The notes beneath the pieces were generated by a model. That model was not told the DNA's origin and made no database searches. It saw only the letters and a list, made by a program, of their open reading frames with translations. A stretch of DNA of 64,000 bases. Origin: Carnobacterium_B sp040274945 (GTDB lineage: Bacteria > Bacillota > Bacilli > Lactobacillales > Carnobacteriaceae). The translations under genes and the position numbers were made by a program. The stretch is from NCBI RefSeq assembly GCF_040274945.1, contig NZ_JBEMAR010000006.1, positions 124,001 through 188,000 on the forward strand, written 5' to 3'. Below are positions 24,680-32,892 of the stretch, piece by piece; position 1 is the first letter of the stretch, and the number at the start of each line of letters is the position of its first letter.

Positions 24680-26287
24680 TTAAATTCCAGAATTCAAATT
24701 TAATGATTTTTCAGCTATTCTAAAAGAATCCATTCCAATGATTTTATTCTTTAATACATGATCAATTTTTTCATGATCTACTTGAGGATGAATTTCTTTT
24801 AACAATTCTAGTGTCTTTCTTGCGCCCTGATCCATCGAATGCGCTCCTGAAATCAACAGAATATCTTCAACATTCAACTGTTCAACACCAAATTGCAATG
24901 TGTCTTCGAGTTCTTTAAAAAACGTGACGTCGATTTTATTTTGGTGCATCACTTTCAAGAAAGCGGCTAATTCTTCTTCTGTGACTTCATCATTTTTGTT
25001 TACATGTGATGGCGCCGTCGTCAGAATGATTTTAGCAATTTTCATTTTATGGAACCATTTGGTTAAAGACTCCGCAATTTCTATACTATGTGCAGGACCG
25101 TTACTACCTCTGATTGCATGCACAAGGTGAAGCTCATTGTAATCTAAATGACTAATGGTCTCCATGCATGAATCAATGTTGTTTTGATTCAATAACAAGT
25201 CGTCTATCACTTTAAATTCCTTATCGTAAAGTACCTGGAATCGTCTCTCTACACCTCGGAAATTTTTAATACCTCGTTGGACATCTTCAATCGGTATATC
25301 ATTGACCAGTCCCGTAACAACTGCTGTGAGTGCATTATAGATAGAATGATAGCCAAAAATCGACATTTCTAAATCGAAACTTGTTTTCTCAATTATTTTT
25401 CCACTTAGAGTGTTAAAAGGTTTTCGAATATTCACTGTAAATGATGGTTTCCCCGCCGAAAATTGTATATCCGAGACAGAAATCGTACCAGACTTATTTT
25501 CGATTCCAAAAGTAACGACTTGAGCTTTGGTCTCTTTTTCTAAAGGGATAAGCAGCGGTTCATCAAGATTCAAAATAGCGGTACTTGTTTTAGAAGCAGT
25601 TCTTATCAATGACGCTTTAGCATCAAAGTAAGCATCAAATGATTCATGCAATTTGATATGTTCTGGACTGATATTCATAAAAGCCACAACGTCAAAGTCA
25701 GTATTATAAACGCGTTTAAGTTCCAGCGCTGAGGAAGAAACTTCCATGGAGACATGTGTGATTTCACGATCTCTCATCCTTGCAAAATGCTGTTGCAAAT
25801 CATAAGATTCCGGAGTAGTTAATCGACTCATTTCAATCTCTTTATCCATTTTAACTAAAATAGTTCCTATTAAACCAGATTTTAATTGATAAGCCTTGAA
25901 GATTTCATCTGTCATGTATGTAATCGTCGTCTTCCCATTAGTAGCAGTTACGCCGAATATGCTCATTGACTTAGAAGGATGATTAAAAAAATTACTCGAT
26001 AAAACAGCCAAAACTTCACGACTATCTGAAACTTTAAGTTGAAGAACCTCAATATCTTCAATAAAATCTTCAACGATGATAACTGTTGCACCTTGACTTG
26101 CAGCATGTCTTGCGTAGTTATGTCCATCTGTTTGGTGGCCTTTAATACAGACAAATAAAGTATCTGCATCTACTTCTTTTGAATGATAAGCGATTTTTTT
26201 AATATCGATTTTATCTAATGCTGTTTTAAGCTGATTATGACAGCTAGAGTCGATCTTTACCGATTTCAATAAGTCAGTTAGTTTCAT
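24680..26287 (-). CDS. MurE-like Mur ligase of uncertain substrate
   Basis: A 535-residue ATP-dependent ligase with three Mur domains. The N-terminal uridine-binding-like domain has AYHSKEVDADTLFVCIKGH. The central domain has the P-loop VTATNGKTTITYM, LTTPES and MEVSSSALELKRV, and FRGVERRFQVL follows in the linker region. Compared with MurE, the conserved His of MEVSSHAL is Ser. The C-terminal domain lacks VDYAHTPD and the DNPR/DNPA amino-acid motif, having VIDDLLLNQNNIDS and LLISGAHSMDQGARKT instead. So the amino-acid substrate is probably not Lys or DAP in the usual way. It may act on another amino-acid ligation. The start is the ATG at 26287 after GGAGGAG. Confidence 0.75.
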   Translation of the reverse strand: MKLTDLLKSVKIDSSCHNQLKTALDKIDIKKIAYHSKEVDADTLFVCIKGHQTDGHNYARHAASQGATVIIVEDFIEDIEVLQLKVSDSREVLAVLSSNFFNHPSKSMSIFGVTATNGKTTITYMTDEIFKAYQLKSGLIGTILVKMDKEIEMSRLTTPESYDLQQHFARMRDREITHVSMEVSSSALELKRVYNTDFDVVAFMNISPEHIKLHESFDAYFDAKASLIRTASKTSTAILNLDEPLLIPLEKETKAQVVTFGIENKSGTISVSDIQFSAGKPSFTVNIRKPFNTLSGKIIEKTSFDLEMSIFGYHSIYNALTAVVTGLVNDIPIEDVQRGIKNFRGVERRFQVLYDKEFKVIDDLLLNQNNIDSCMETISHLDYNELHLVHAIRGSNGPAHSIEIAESLTKWFHKMKIAKIILTTAPSHVNKNDEVTEEELAAFLKVMHQNKIDVTFFKELEDTLQFGVEQLNVEDILLISGAHSMDQGARKTLELLKEIHPQVDHEKIDHVLKNKIIGMDSFRIAEKSLNLNSGI

Positions 26288-26611
26288 AATGATCGTGACT
26301 CCTCCAATGATTGTGTACATAATCTGATAAGGTATGTTTTGGGTAGATTACGTCTATTAGTATTATTTAGTTTACTATTTTATCTGTTTGATGTCATATT
26401 ATTTGCTCGCTGAAAATAAATTGCTAGTTAATTAGGCTATGAAACACATTTATTTCTTATTTTTTATGGAGAATGCAAATATAGTAACGAAAGTCAATCT
26501 TCTCTATAATAGAAATAAATCGTTATTTTTTATTAGTCACAATTTATTTTATAGAGGTAATTTACTTGTCACTTTTTCTAATAGTTTCAAAAAATGAAGG
26601 GAGTATACAAA
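26288..26611. other. Gene-free stretch between divergent genes
   Basis: AT-rich. A TATAAT near 26509 with a poor -35 is a possible plus-strand promoter for the split Imm5-like gene. Nothing else was seen. Confidence 0.4.
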
Positions 26612-27122
26612 TTGAATATTGAAGATTATGCATGGAACAAGCATGAACAGGAACTGAAAAAGCAGAACGAGTTTACATACAGCGAACCAAAAATTAAAAT
26701 AATAGATGATGTAGGGTTAAGGAATAAAATTGAAGATAATCTCGAAAATTTACCACAAAAATTAGTTGCTAAATGGGCTTTGAAAGTAGCGACCCCAATT
26801 TTGGAGTATCTTGATAACTATTTAAAACATGATAGACGTATAGAGTTAGGAATAGAAACTTTAGAAAAGCGGATAAAAGGAAGTATAAATGCGTATGACT
26901 TACGAAAAATTGGATTCATTAGTTAGTAGGTATGCTGCACGTTCATTTGCACACGCAATTGCAACTGGACACATGAGAGGTCATGCTATGGTTAGCAGTG
27001 ATTACGCAATAAAAGTAGTAAACCTTCTAACGAGTAATTCGTTAGAAGCTTCAACAAAGGAAAGAAGAAGGCAATTAAAGATCTTTATCAATTTAAATGA
27101 AAAGTCATCTTCGAATACATAA
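26612..27122 (+). pseudogene. Imm5-like putative immunity protein gene, split by a frameshift
   Basis: Frame one (26612-26926) gives PQKLVAKWALKVATPILEYL, RRIELGIETLEKRIKGSIN and AYDLRK. Frame two (to 27122) gives AARSFAHAIATGHMRGHAM and VSSDYAIKVVNLLTS. Together they reproduce the pattern of Imm-5-like proteins (about 170 residues). Deleting one A in the A5 run at about 26905-26909 would give DLRK-LDSLVSRYAARSF in one frame. Start: TTG at 26612 with GAAGGGAG eight bases before; the ATG at 26594 has no site. No cognate toxin gene is near, so it may be an orphan immunity gene in decay. Confidence 0.7.
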
Positions 27123-27186
27123 ATTTAGATACTTTAAGGTATTTAGATAAAAAATCAGTTTAATAATTCAAGCATAAATATCAAAT

Positions 27187-27425
27187 AAAAAAAGAGGCTG
27201 GGACAAAATCCCAGCCTCTTCTCTATATACAAATACCTATTCTAAAACGTACTCCAAAAAGCAGACCCGACGTCCACTTCACGAATAATGCTCGATGGTC
27301 GATGACCATACTGCGCTTATTCGTTTCAGTTACCATAGCTCTTGCGAATTTATTCGCATTAGAGATAAGGTATGCGTTAGAAGATTCGGGCCTAAACGCT
27401 TTTTGTCCCGCTTTCTTTTTTAGAA
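27187..27425 (-). repeat. Multi-hairpin intergenic repeat with terminator
   Basis: On the minus strand it begins GAAAGCGGGACAAAAAGCG, holds a CGAATAAGCGC ... GCATTATTCG pair and a GCGAATAAATTCGC hairpin, and ends in a strong terminator, AAGAGGCTGGGA/TCCCAGCCTCTT plus T7 (27220-27184). The GAGGCTGGGACAAAA core is a repeated intergenic sequence in many Lactobacillales. It ends the transcript of the sugar isomerase-like gene. The 69-codon minus frame inside is not a credible gene. Confidence 0.7.
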
Positions 27426-27438
27426 TTACCAATAGGTT

Positions 27439-28200
27439 TCACTTTATACCATTCATTACAAGATAATCGTAACTTTCTTTTAAACATTGAAAAGGCTCTT
27501 TTTCAAAGGTTTCTTGTTCAGCGAATGCGTACTTTACACCCGTTTCAATTGTAGCTTCAAAGATGGGTTTCCATGGGATTGAACCTTGTCCAACAGGCAT
27601 AAGCAACTGTTGTCCTTTTGTTTCCTCAACCCCATCCTTGAAGTGGATCACATCATTTCGTCCTTGCACCTTATAAATCCATTCAATCGGATCTAGACCG
27701 CTGTGAATGATCTGATAGATGTCTAATAAAAACTGGAATTCATTTCTCGTATTTTCGAAAATGATTTCAAGAGAATTTTTATCCCCATATTGAAACACAT
27801 CCTTCTGTCTTGGATGGAAGTTTAAAATTTTTCCTTTGGTTTCAAGGTACTCTGAAAGTTTGTTCAATTCTTTTGCATATTCCAGACAGCCCTCGTAAGA
27901 TTGGTAGCGCTCTGGTAGCCCGCTGACGGTAATATAAGTACCACCCCAGAGGTCGTTCATTTCAATGACCTCATCCAAATGTTCAATGACCACATCATAA
28001 TAATCCTGTGTCCCTATACACTTCAAATTCGTTTCTTTTAGAGCAGCTTGAATGAAATCGGTTGGGACTTCAGGGTTGATCCATTGGATTTGAATGGTAT
28101 CATAACCGATAGTGCTTACTTTTCTGAACGATTCCAAGACGTCCTCAGGGGTTTGAAGATATTTTTTAACGCTTGAAATTTGTAAGCCTAATTTTGTCAT
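27439..28200 (-). CDS. Sugar phosphate isomerase/epimerase-like TIM barrel
   Basis: A 253-residue xylose isomerase-like barrel. MTKLGLQISSVKKYL opens it, and conserved acidic and His ligands are seen in TYITVSGLP, ILNFHPRQKD, QFLLDIYQIIHSGLDP, DVIHFKDG and FAEQETFEKEP, consistent with one divalent metal. Family members interconvert or dehydrate sugars and inositols; the substrate is unknown. AAGGAGAG lies six bases before the ATG at 28200, and the longer frame upstream has no site. Monocistronic by context. Confidence 0.87.
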   Translation of the reverse strand: MTKLGLQISSVKKYLQTPEDVLESFRKVSTIGYDTIQIQWINPEVPTDFIQAALKETNLKCIGTQDYYDVVIEHLDEVIEMNDLWGGTYITVSGLPERYQSYEGCLEYAKELNKLSEYLETKGKILNFHPRQKDVFQYGDKNSLEIIFENTRNEFQFLLDIYQIIHSGLDPIEWIYKVQGRNDVIHFKDGVEETKGQQLLMPVGQGSIPWKPIFEATIETGVKYAFAEQETFEKEPFQCLKESYDYLVMNGIK

Positions 28201-28563
28201 AGTATCTCTCCTTTTCAATGTATCCGTTCTCAATCGATTTTCTATTATCATAACATAGCGTACGATTTTTGTTGCTACATGATTTTACATATAAATAGCT
28301 ACCGTTCTCATAAATAAATTAATTATTTTTATCTATACTGTATACTGATTTGTAAGAAGTTTATTACATAATAAAGAAGTGCTGATAATTATGAATGAAC
28401 GATTTCAAGAAGCACTATCATTGAGAAATAAATTTAAATAGTATAAGAAATATACAGTATAACCGAGTAATGATAAAACTGTTAATTATTAATATAGCAT
28501 CTCGTCGATACATGAATTTGTACCTTAATTAGACGCTAAGAACTAAGTTGCATAGAGATCCAA
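28201..28563. other. Gene-free stretch
   Basis: AT-rich DNA between two minus-strand genes. A 16-codon ORF at about 28391 has no ribosome site. No hairpin or motif worth naming. Confidence 0.4.
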
Positions 28564-29094
28564 TTAATTTGGTAATGATAAACCTATAACGTTAATATCT
28601 TGAAATTTATGCAAAAGCTTTAATTCTTTGTCGGCTATATCGTATTCATAAAAATTACAAGGCGATTGCCAATTTACATTTAATTTTACTAAAACAAAAT
28701 AATCATCCAAAACTTTGAAAATTTGGAATTCCCAAATGTCATGTTCTATTTTTTCTGCTGACTGAAAAATCCCTGTAATTATTTCATCATTATTGACAAC
28801 ATTTCCTAAAGAATCTTTAAGTATAATTTTATGTACCTTATTAAGAACTTTTCCGTTAGAAATATAGGATGAAAAACTAGTTGAATCTGCGTTATATAGC
28901 TTAAAATCTTCACTTTTGAACATATCTGTTTCCTTGCTACTTCCGTTTGAATAAATAGAAACATACTCTATTTCTCCAGAAATATCATTTTTTGTTATTA
29001 GATTTACTAACAAATCCTTAGATCTTATGTATAAGCTTGATAAAATAATAATTATAACTACTACAAAAAAAATTAGGTTAAGTTTTTTTTTCAT
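28564..29094 (-). CDS. Membrane-anchored extracytoplasmic protein, unknown
   Basis: 176 residues. KKKLN is followed by one N-terminal hydrophobic helix (LIFFVVVIIIILSSLYI) without a lipobox or clear signal peptidase site, then an outside domain. That domain is beta-rich (GEIEYVSIYSNGSS, DDYFVLVKLNVNW, YDIADKELKLLHKF). GAGGGGAT precedes the ATG. Not recognised. It belongs to a run of small envelope proteins on this strand. Confidence 0.65.
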   Translation of the reverse strand: MKKKLNLIFFVVVIIIILSSLYIRSKDLLVNLITKNDISGEIEYVSIYSNGSSKETDMFKSEDFKLYNADSTSFSSYISNGKVLNKVHKIILKDSLGNVVNNDEIITGIFQSAEKIEHDIWEFQIFKVLDDYFVLVKLNVNWQSPCNFYEYDIADKELKLLHKFQDINVIGLSLPN

Positions 29095-29196
29095 AATTTT
29101 TTATCCCCTCGTACTTAACTATCTTTTATTATAAATGTATTATTTCTTTAAAACATCTCAATACATGAAGTTGCTTAAAAATGTGTATCAAGGAGC

Positions 29197-29502
29197 TTAA
29201 TAAAATAGTGGTATATAAGGTGGTATTCCAGCTTCAGGTAAAAGATATATAAAAACTGTAAAAAGAATTAATAAAAACGAGAATACTACTAGAAAGTAAG
29301 CCGGTACTTGTTTTCCTTTCCCAATAATGGATAAGATCGATAAAATAAATCCTCCAACGGATAGAAAAACAGATAATGAAAATTCAAACCATATGTTATA
29401 TGTCCATATTTTATCTAAGCCAGTTGATAAGAATAGGATAATATAAATTGATATAAAAATGATACTTAATGTTGAAAAAAACTTTGTTTGTTTTTTAAGC
29501 AA
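29197..29502 (-). CDS. Three-helix membrane protein, unknown
   Basis: 101 residues starting at a TTG ten bases after TGGAG. Three segments (FFSTLSIIFISIYIILFLS, FSLSVFLSVGGFILSILSII, AYFLVVFSFLLILFTVFIYL) and a Pro-rich end (PEAGIPPYIPLFY). No family recognised. Confidence 0.6.
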   Translation of the reverse strand: MLKKQTKFFSTLSIIFISIYIILFLSTGLDKIWTYNIWFEFSLSVFLSVGGFILSILSIIGKGKQVPAYFLVVFSFLLILFTVFIYLLPEAGIPPYIPLFY

Positions 29503-29737
29503 CTATAATCGCTCCATTTCACTTTTCTTATTTAGTTATAGTATTTATTCTTACTAAGAATATCGTGTATCAGATAATTATATACCTATAGGGTTCCATT
29601 TTTATAGTGGTCTTTAATACACTATTATGTAGCGTAATAAGCGAAATCATGTACCGTGTTTGTGAGAAGAGTGGGATTTTAAATGAAATACAAAGTCTAA
29701 ACATTATGAAATCAACAAGAAATAAACGGTTTTTATT

Positions 29738-30117
29738 CTATTTGAGATGTAATAAAAAAGTAGATTGAGATGTTTTTACGTTTTTATCCAGATTTTCTCT
29801 AGCCACATATAACCCATTATCTAGTTTATAGCAGATAATGGATTCATTGGCTTCTTCTGGCAAGTAGATTTCTGTACCTAGGTTTAAAAATTAGATTCTA
29901 AGTTCTTTTCTGGGTAACTATATCGATTTACCTTTTTTTGAACAACATAGACCTTAATAAGCTGTACAGATCCTTTATATGGTTCATGTGTCAAAACATA
30001 TGTAGTGCCAGAAAAATTAACTAAAGTAGGGATTTTTTTCTGTGCCGATTTATTTACAAGAAAAATCCCTAGCAAAAGGATAGGTACTACTAATAACATA
30101 GATATTCTTTTTTTCAC
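29738..30117 (-). pseudogene. Small secreted/anchored protein gene, frameshifted in a T run
   Basis: The first frame starts at GTG 30117 after AGGAAGG. It encodes KKRISMLLVVPILLLGIFLV (signal/anchor helix) and a domain ending VNRYSYPEKNLESNF at a stop at 29884. The next frame then carries clear coding sequence without a start of its own: LGTEIYLPEEANESIICYKL, DNGLYVARENLDKNVK, to a stop at 29738. Adding one T to the T5 run at about 29886-29890 joins them into about 126 residues. Layout (anchor helix plus about 90-residue outside domain) is like small YxeA-type proteins, but the family is not certain. Confidence 0.6.
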
Positions 30118-30169
30118 GAAAAACCTTCCTCTATTTGTTTGAAATTTATCTATCCTGTTTTCAAGTTTA

Positions 30170-30268
30170 CTAGTTTTTTTTATTTCTACGATTATGAATA
30201 TCGGAAAATATAGAAAATACTCCATACAAAAAAATAAAAAAAACTACTAGAAATAAAATAGCATTCAT
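30170..30268 (-). CDS. 32-residue membrane peptide
   Basis: Short ORF with MNA, one helix (ILFLVVFFIFLYGVFSIF) and a basic tail (SDIHNRRNKKN). AAGGAG is present, but 12 bases before the ATG, so initiation may be weak. It lies 52 bases before the frameshifted secreted-protein gene on the same strand. Confidence 0.4.
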   Translation of the reverse strand: MNAILFLVVFFIFLYGVFSIFSDIHNRRNKKN

Positions 30269-30481
30269 CAGTTACAAAATCTCCTTCCTAAGCAAATTTA
30301 CAATGACAATGTTTACTTCCTATTTAGTTCCTATAATTATTACTATGAATGATAAATAGGCGTAACTAAATGTTTTAAAAATTTTTTTTTTACTTTATCC
30401 GACAATTTCTATTCCTTCTTTCTAATAAATTTAACATTTTATGATGTACTTGAATTGAGTAAAATATACAGTCCTTTTAAA

Positions 30482-30724
30482 TCATTTTTTCATAACATCT
30501 GAAACAATTAAACTTAATCCAATTAGCAAACCAATAACTAGCCATAGACCTAAAAGAGTGATTGCAACTACTCCAATTACTTCCTTTGGTGCGTGGCTTA
30601 ATTCACGGATAAGCTGACTAGTTTCTACATAATCAAAAATGAGGTTTTTTAATCCATTAAATCCCATAAAGAGTAACGCATATAAAAAACCTTCTTTGAA
30701 TCGATTTAATTTAGTTTTTTCCAT
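30482..30724 (-). CDS. Small membrane protein behind repeat promoter D
   Basis: 80 residues: basic N-terminus (EKTKLNRFKEG), a first hydrophobic segment (FLYALLFMGFNGLKNLIF), an amphipathic middle (DYVETSQLIRELSHAPKE) and a second helix (VVAITLLGLWLVIGLLIGL). AAAGGAG lies upstream of the ATG. Its promoter carries the 21-bp repeats and a TATGAT. Function unknown. Confidence 0.65.
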   Translation of the reverse strand: MEKTKLNRFKEGFLYALLFMGFNGLKNLIFDYVETSQLIRELSHAPKEVIGVVAITLLGLWLVIGLLIGLSLIVSDVMKK

Positions 30725-30776
30725 TTTTACTGTAACTCCTTTTTCATTCAGTCCTAGCTATGTATTACTTATCTCT

Positions 30777-30867
30777 ATCATACCGAAAGAGAGGATAGTT
30801 GACTATAAACCATTGGTTTACATACTAGCAACCAATGGTTGCTAGTATGTAAACTATCGATTTTTTT
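30777..30867. promoter_or_regulatory. Divergent repeat promoter, copy D, with 39-bp palindrome
   Basis: Two perfect 19-bp arms (30816-30834, 30836-30854; GTTTACATACTAGCAACCA and complement) around one base. Read leftward, repeats occupy 30844-30824 and 30823-30803, and TATGAT (30782-30777) follows after exactly 20 bases. Read rightward, the same central repeat (30826-30846) is followed by ATGTAAACTATCG (30847 on), with no clear -10. Confidence 0.7.
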
Positions 30868-31115
30868 AGTTTTATAAGATTAAATAGTTAACGTGATTTC
30901 GAATGATCAAGAATGCAGATTATTTAATTTAAACCTAGGAAAATTCAAGATAGAAAATAAGTATGTTAAGAGTAGAATTTTTACTAGATGATATTTATAG
31001 GAAAGTAGGTTTAAGTATCAAAAAAGTGGTTCGTCTATTTAAAGATGTAGTGAACTTGAAAACAGTATCCATAATGACTTATGATAGAAGTGAGTTAAAA
31101 ATAGGAGGTTTTTTT

Positions 31116-31526
31116 TTGTTTAAAAGGAAAAGTAAGAAATTAATGATAGGTATTTTTTTAGGAGTTATGCTTGCAATTTTAACAGGATGTAAAGGTTCAG
31201 AAGATATACAGGGTGAATGGTATGCAGAAAATTCTGAGGGAAAAGAAATAGTCATCACTTTGACGGATGACTCCATTATTTTTAGTTCTGACGGATCAGA
31301 TGATTGGAATGTACCTTATAAGCAAACCGGTACCGGGTTTAAAAATAATATTAGTTATAAAAAAATAGAATTCGATGATAAAAGTTACTCCTTTGTTTTC
31401 CCAGACAAGAAAGACAAAAATAATGCTGTTATTTTGATTCCAAATGATGAAGATGAAGCAACAGAAGGAATGATTTACTGGGTTCTATCTAGAAATGATT
31501 TTCCAGACTATAACACTTATAAGTAG
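31116..31526 (+). CDS. Small lipoprotein, unknown
   Basis: 136 residues. Signal peptide FKRKSKKLMIGIFLGVMLAI and lipobox LTGC at about residues 20-23, so it is lipid-anchored outside the membrane. The mature part begins KGSEDIQGEWYAENSEGKE and looks beta-rich (IVITLTDDSIIFSSDG, KKIEFDDKSYSFVFPDK), like a small barrel. I choose the TTG at 31116 because AGGAGG lies upstream; the longer frame to 30963 gives a non-signal extension. It stands to the right of repeat element D. Ligand unknown. Confidence 0.75.
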   Translation: MFKRKSKKLMIGIFLGVMLAILTGCKGSEDIQGEWYAENSEGKEIVITLTDDSIIFSSDGSDDWNVPYKQTGTGFKNNISYKKIEFDDKSYSFVFPDKKDKNNAVILIPNDEDEATEGMIYWVLSRNDFPDYNTYK

Positions 31527-31613
31527 TTAACAAACGTAATTGAATTAGCTTTGTTAAGGTATTAGGCAAAAAAAGTTTAGTATTAAATCTAATCTTTTTA
31601 AATAATAGTAATC

Positions 31614-31656
31614 AAAAAGGATTCTACCGCTTAAAAAGCAGAAGAATCCTTTTTTT
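31614..31656 (+). terminator. Terminator after the lipoprotein gene
   Basis: AAAAAGGATTCT/AGAATCCTTTTT stem with T7. Confidence 0.85.
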
Positions 31657-31837
31657 AAAATCTTCTTTTAAAATAAACAGAAATCTTTACTTTGACCCTT
31701 TTTGTGATGATGCAAGGGATTGTAGTGTGAAAAAAGTAGAACTATAAATGGAGATAGTTAAATCGAAGAGTTATCGCTTTCAAAATTTAAGTTTAAGTTG
31801 TAAAATGACATCATCAGACTAAAGGAGGTGACAAACA

Positions 31838-32101
31838 ATGGCTGACTTAGAACAAAAAAAGGAACGCGTTTTGGAAAATCTGGTAACTGTAATTGAGGAA
31901 TTAGACGAAAATCTAATGACAGTAGACGCTTTGGGTGATGATACTAAGAAGAAACATAGATTGAAAAAATGGTATTACGAAAAAAAGGCGATTCATGATA
32001 TTAAAAAAATATTGCATGATGTAAATAAGTATGAAAAATATGATGATAAAGAAATGAAAAAATTTGAAAAAGAGTTAGACAAATACGACGAATGGACATA
32101 A
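31838..32101 (+). CDS. Small highly charged helical protein, unknown (paralogue of 12394-12651)
   Basis: 87 residues, Lys/Glu/Asp-rich, soluble, all-helical in appearance. It shares an almost unbroken core with the 85-residue protein at 12394-12651: the start MAD, VTVIEELDEN, and from HRLKKWYYEKKAIHDIKKIL to the C-terminal KKFEKE. AAAGGAGGTG precedes the ATG, and a terminator follows 118 bases later. A dispersed gene duplication is the simplest explanation. Confidence 0.78.
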   Translation: MADLEQKKERVLENLVTVIEELDENLMTVDALGDDTKKKHRLKKWYYEKKAIHDIKKILHDVNKYEKYDDKEMKKFEKELDKYDEWT

Positions 32102-32218
32102 ACTTAACGTTTTCCATTTGGAATTAAAGTAAGTTCTAGTTGTGATATCTTGAGAGATTTTAGATTGAGTTTTTTTAATTATTCCAGAAACTTGGAAGTA
32201 ATAAATAAAAATATCAAC

Positions 32219-32249
32219 AAAAAGACTACAGATATTGTAGTCTTTTTTT
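32219..32249 (+). terminator. Terminator after the charged-protein gene
   Basis: AAAAAGACTACA stem with complement TGTAGTCTTTTT, followed by T residues. Confidence 0.85.
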
Positions 32250-32423
32250 AGTGAGTAAATCATTCCAAACTAAACAAAAAATAGTTAGTTACTCCTAAGA
32301 TTTTTTCTGTGGTCTATAAAAAAATACATAAAAACTTAACACCAGTTAACCTTTTATATGATTAACTAATACTTATTTATCCTGGTATTTAGTTGATCTG
32401 CTTAACTTAATATAACAACAATT

Positions 32424-32783
32424 TTAATTAGATCCTAAAGACTGATGGAATATATCTCCCCAATCACATATAGCTGTTACAACCGGTTCTAAGCTTAATC
32501 CAAGAGCCGTTAATGTATAATCAACTTTGGGAGGGACTACTGGATAAATGGTCCGTTGAATAATGTTATCTTCTTCCAGTTCTCTTAGTTGTCGAATTAA
32601 TGTTCTTTGGTTAATATCTGGAAATTGTCTTTGTAGTTCGCTCAAACGTAAAGGAGATTTTTGTAGTAAAGCCCAAATAATCGCGATTTTCCAGCGACCG
32701 CCAATAACAGAAAGAGCTAAATCTTTACTTGTGTAAAATTCTTTATCTTTATAATTGATCAGTTTAAACAACTTCTTTCTCAA
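32424..32783 (-). CDS. HxlR-family transcriptional regulator
   Basis: A 119-residue winged-helix protein. YTSKDLALSVIGGRWKIAII is the HxlR signature, followed by RLSELQRQFPDINQRTLIRQ (recognition helix) and the wing IIQRTIYPVVPPKVDYTLT. It is divergent from a class III alcohol dehydrogenase and an S-formylglutathione hydrolase. HxlR in Bacillus is a formaldehyde-responsive activator, and this arrangement suggests the same signal here. The linkage is by context, not shown by a known site. Confidence 0.92.
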   Translation of the reverse strand: MRKKLFKLINYKDKEFYTSKDLALSVIGGRWKIAIIWALLQKSPLRLSELQRQFPDINQRTLIRQLRELEEDNIIQRTIYPVVPPKVDYTLTALGLSLEPVVTAICDWGDIFHQSLGSN

Positions 32784-32821
32784 TAAGTAGCTTGATTTTC
32801 ATAGTGACAAAAATATCAGTA

Positions 32822-32850
32822 TTAACTTTTTATTCATTATACACTACAAT
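32822..32850 (+). promoter_or_regulatory. Promoter of the formaldehyde operon
   Basis: TTAACT (32822-32827), 17-base spacer, TACAAT (32845-32850), in the gap between the divergent HxlR gene and the dehydrogenase. Confidence 0.55.
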
Positions 32851-32892
32851 AGATTTGCAAGAAAGAACAGCTTGAAAGAAAGAAGGAAAATT

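Noticed and set aside
27223..27432. Minus-strand 69-codon frame
   Set aside because: It runs through the multi-hairpin repeat and has no site or protein-like pattern.
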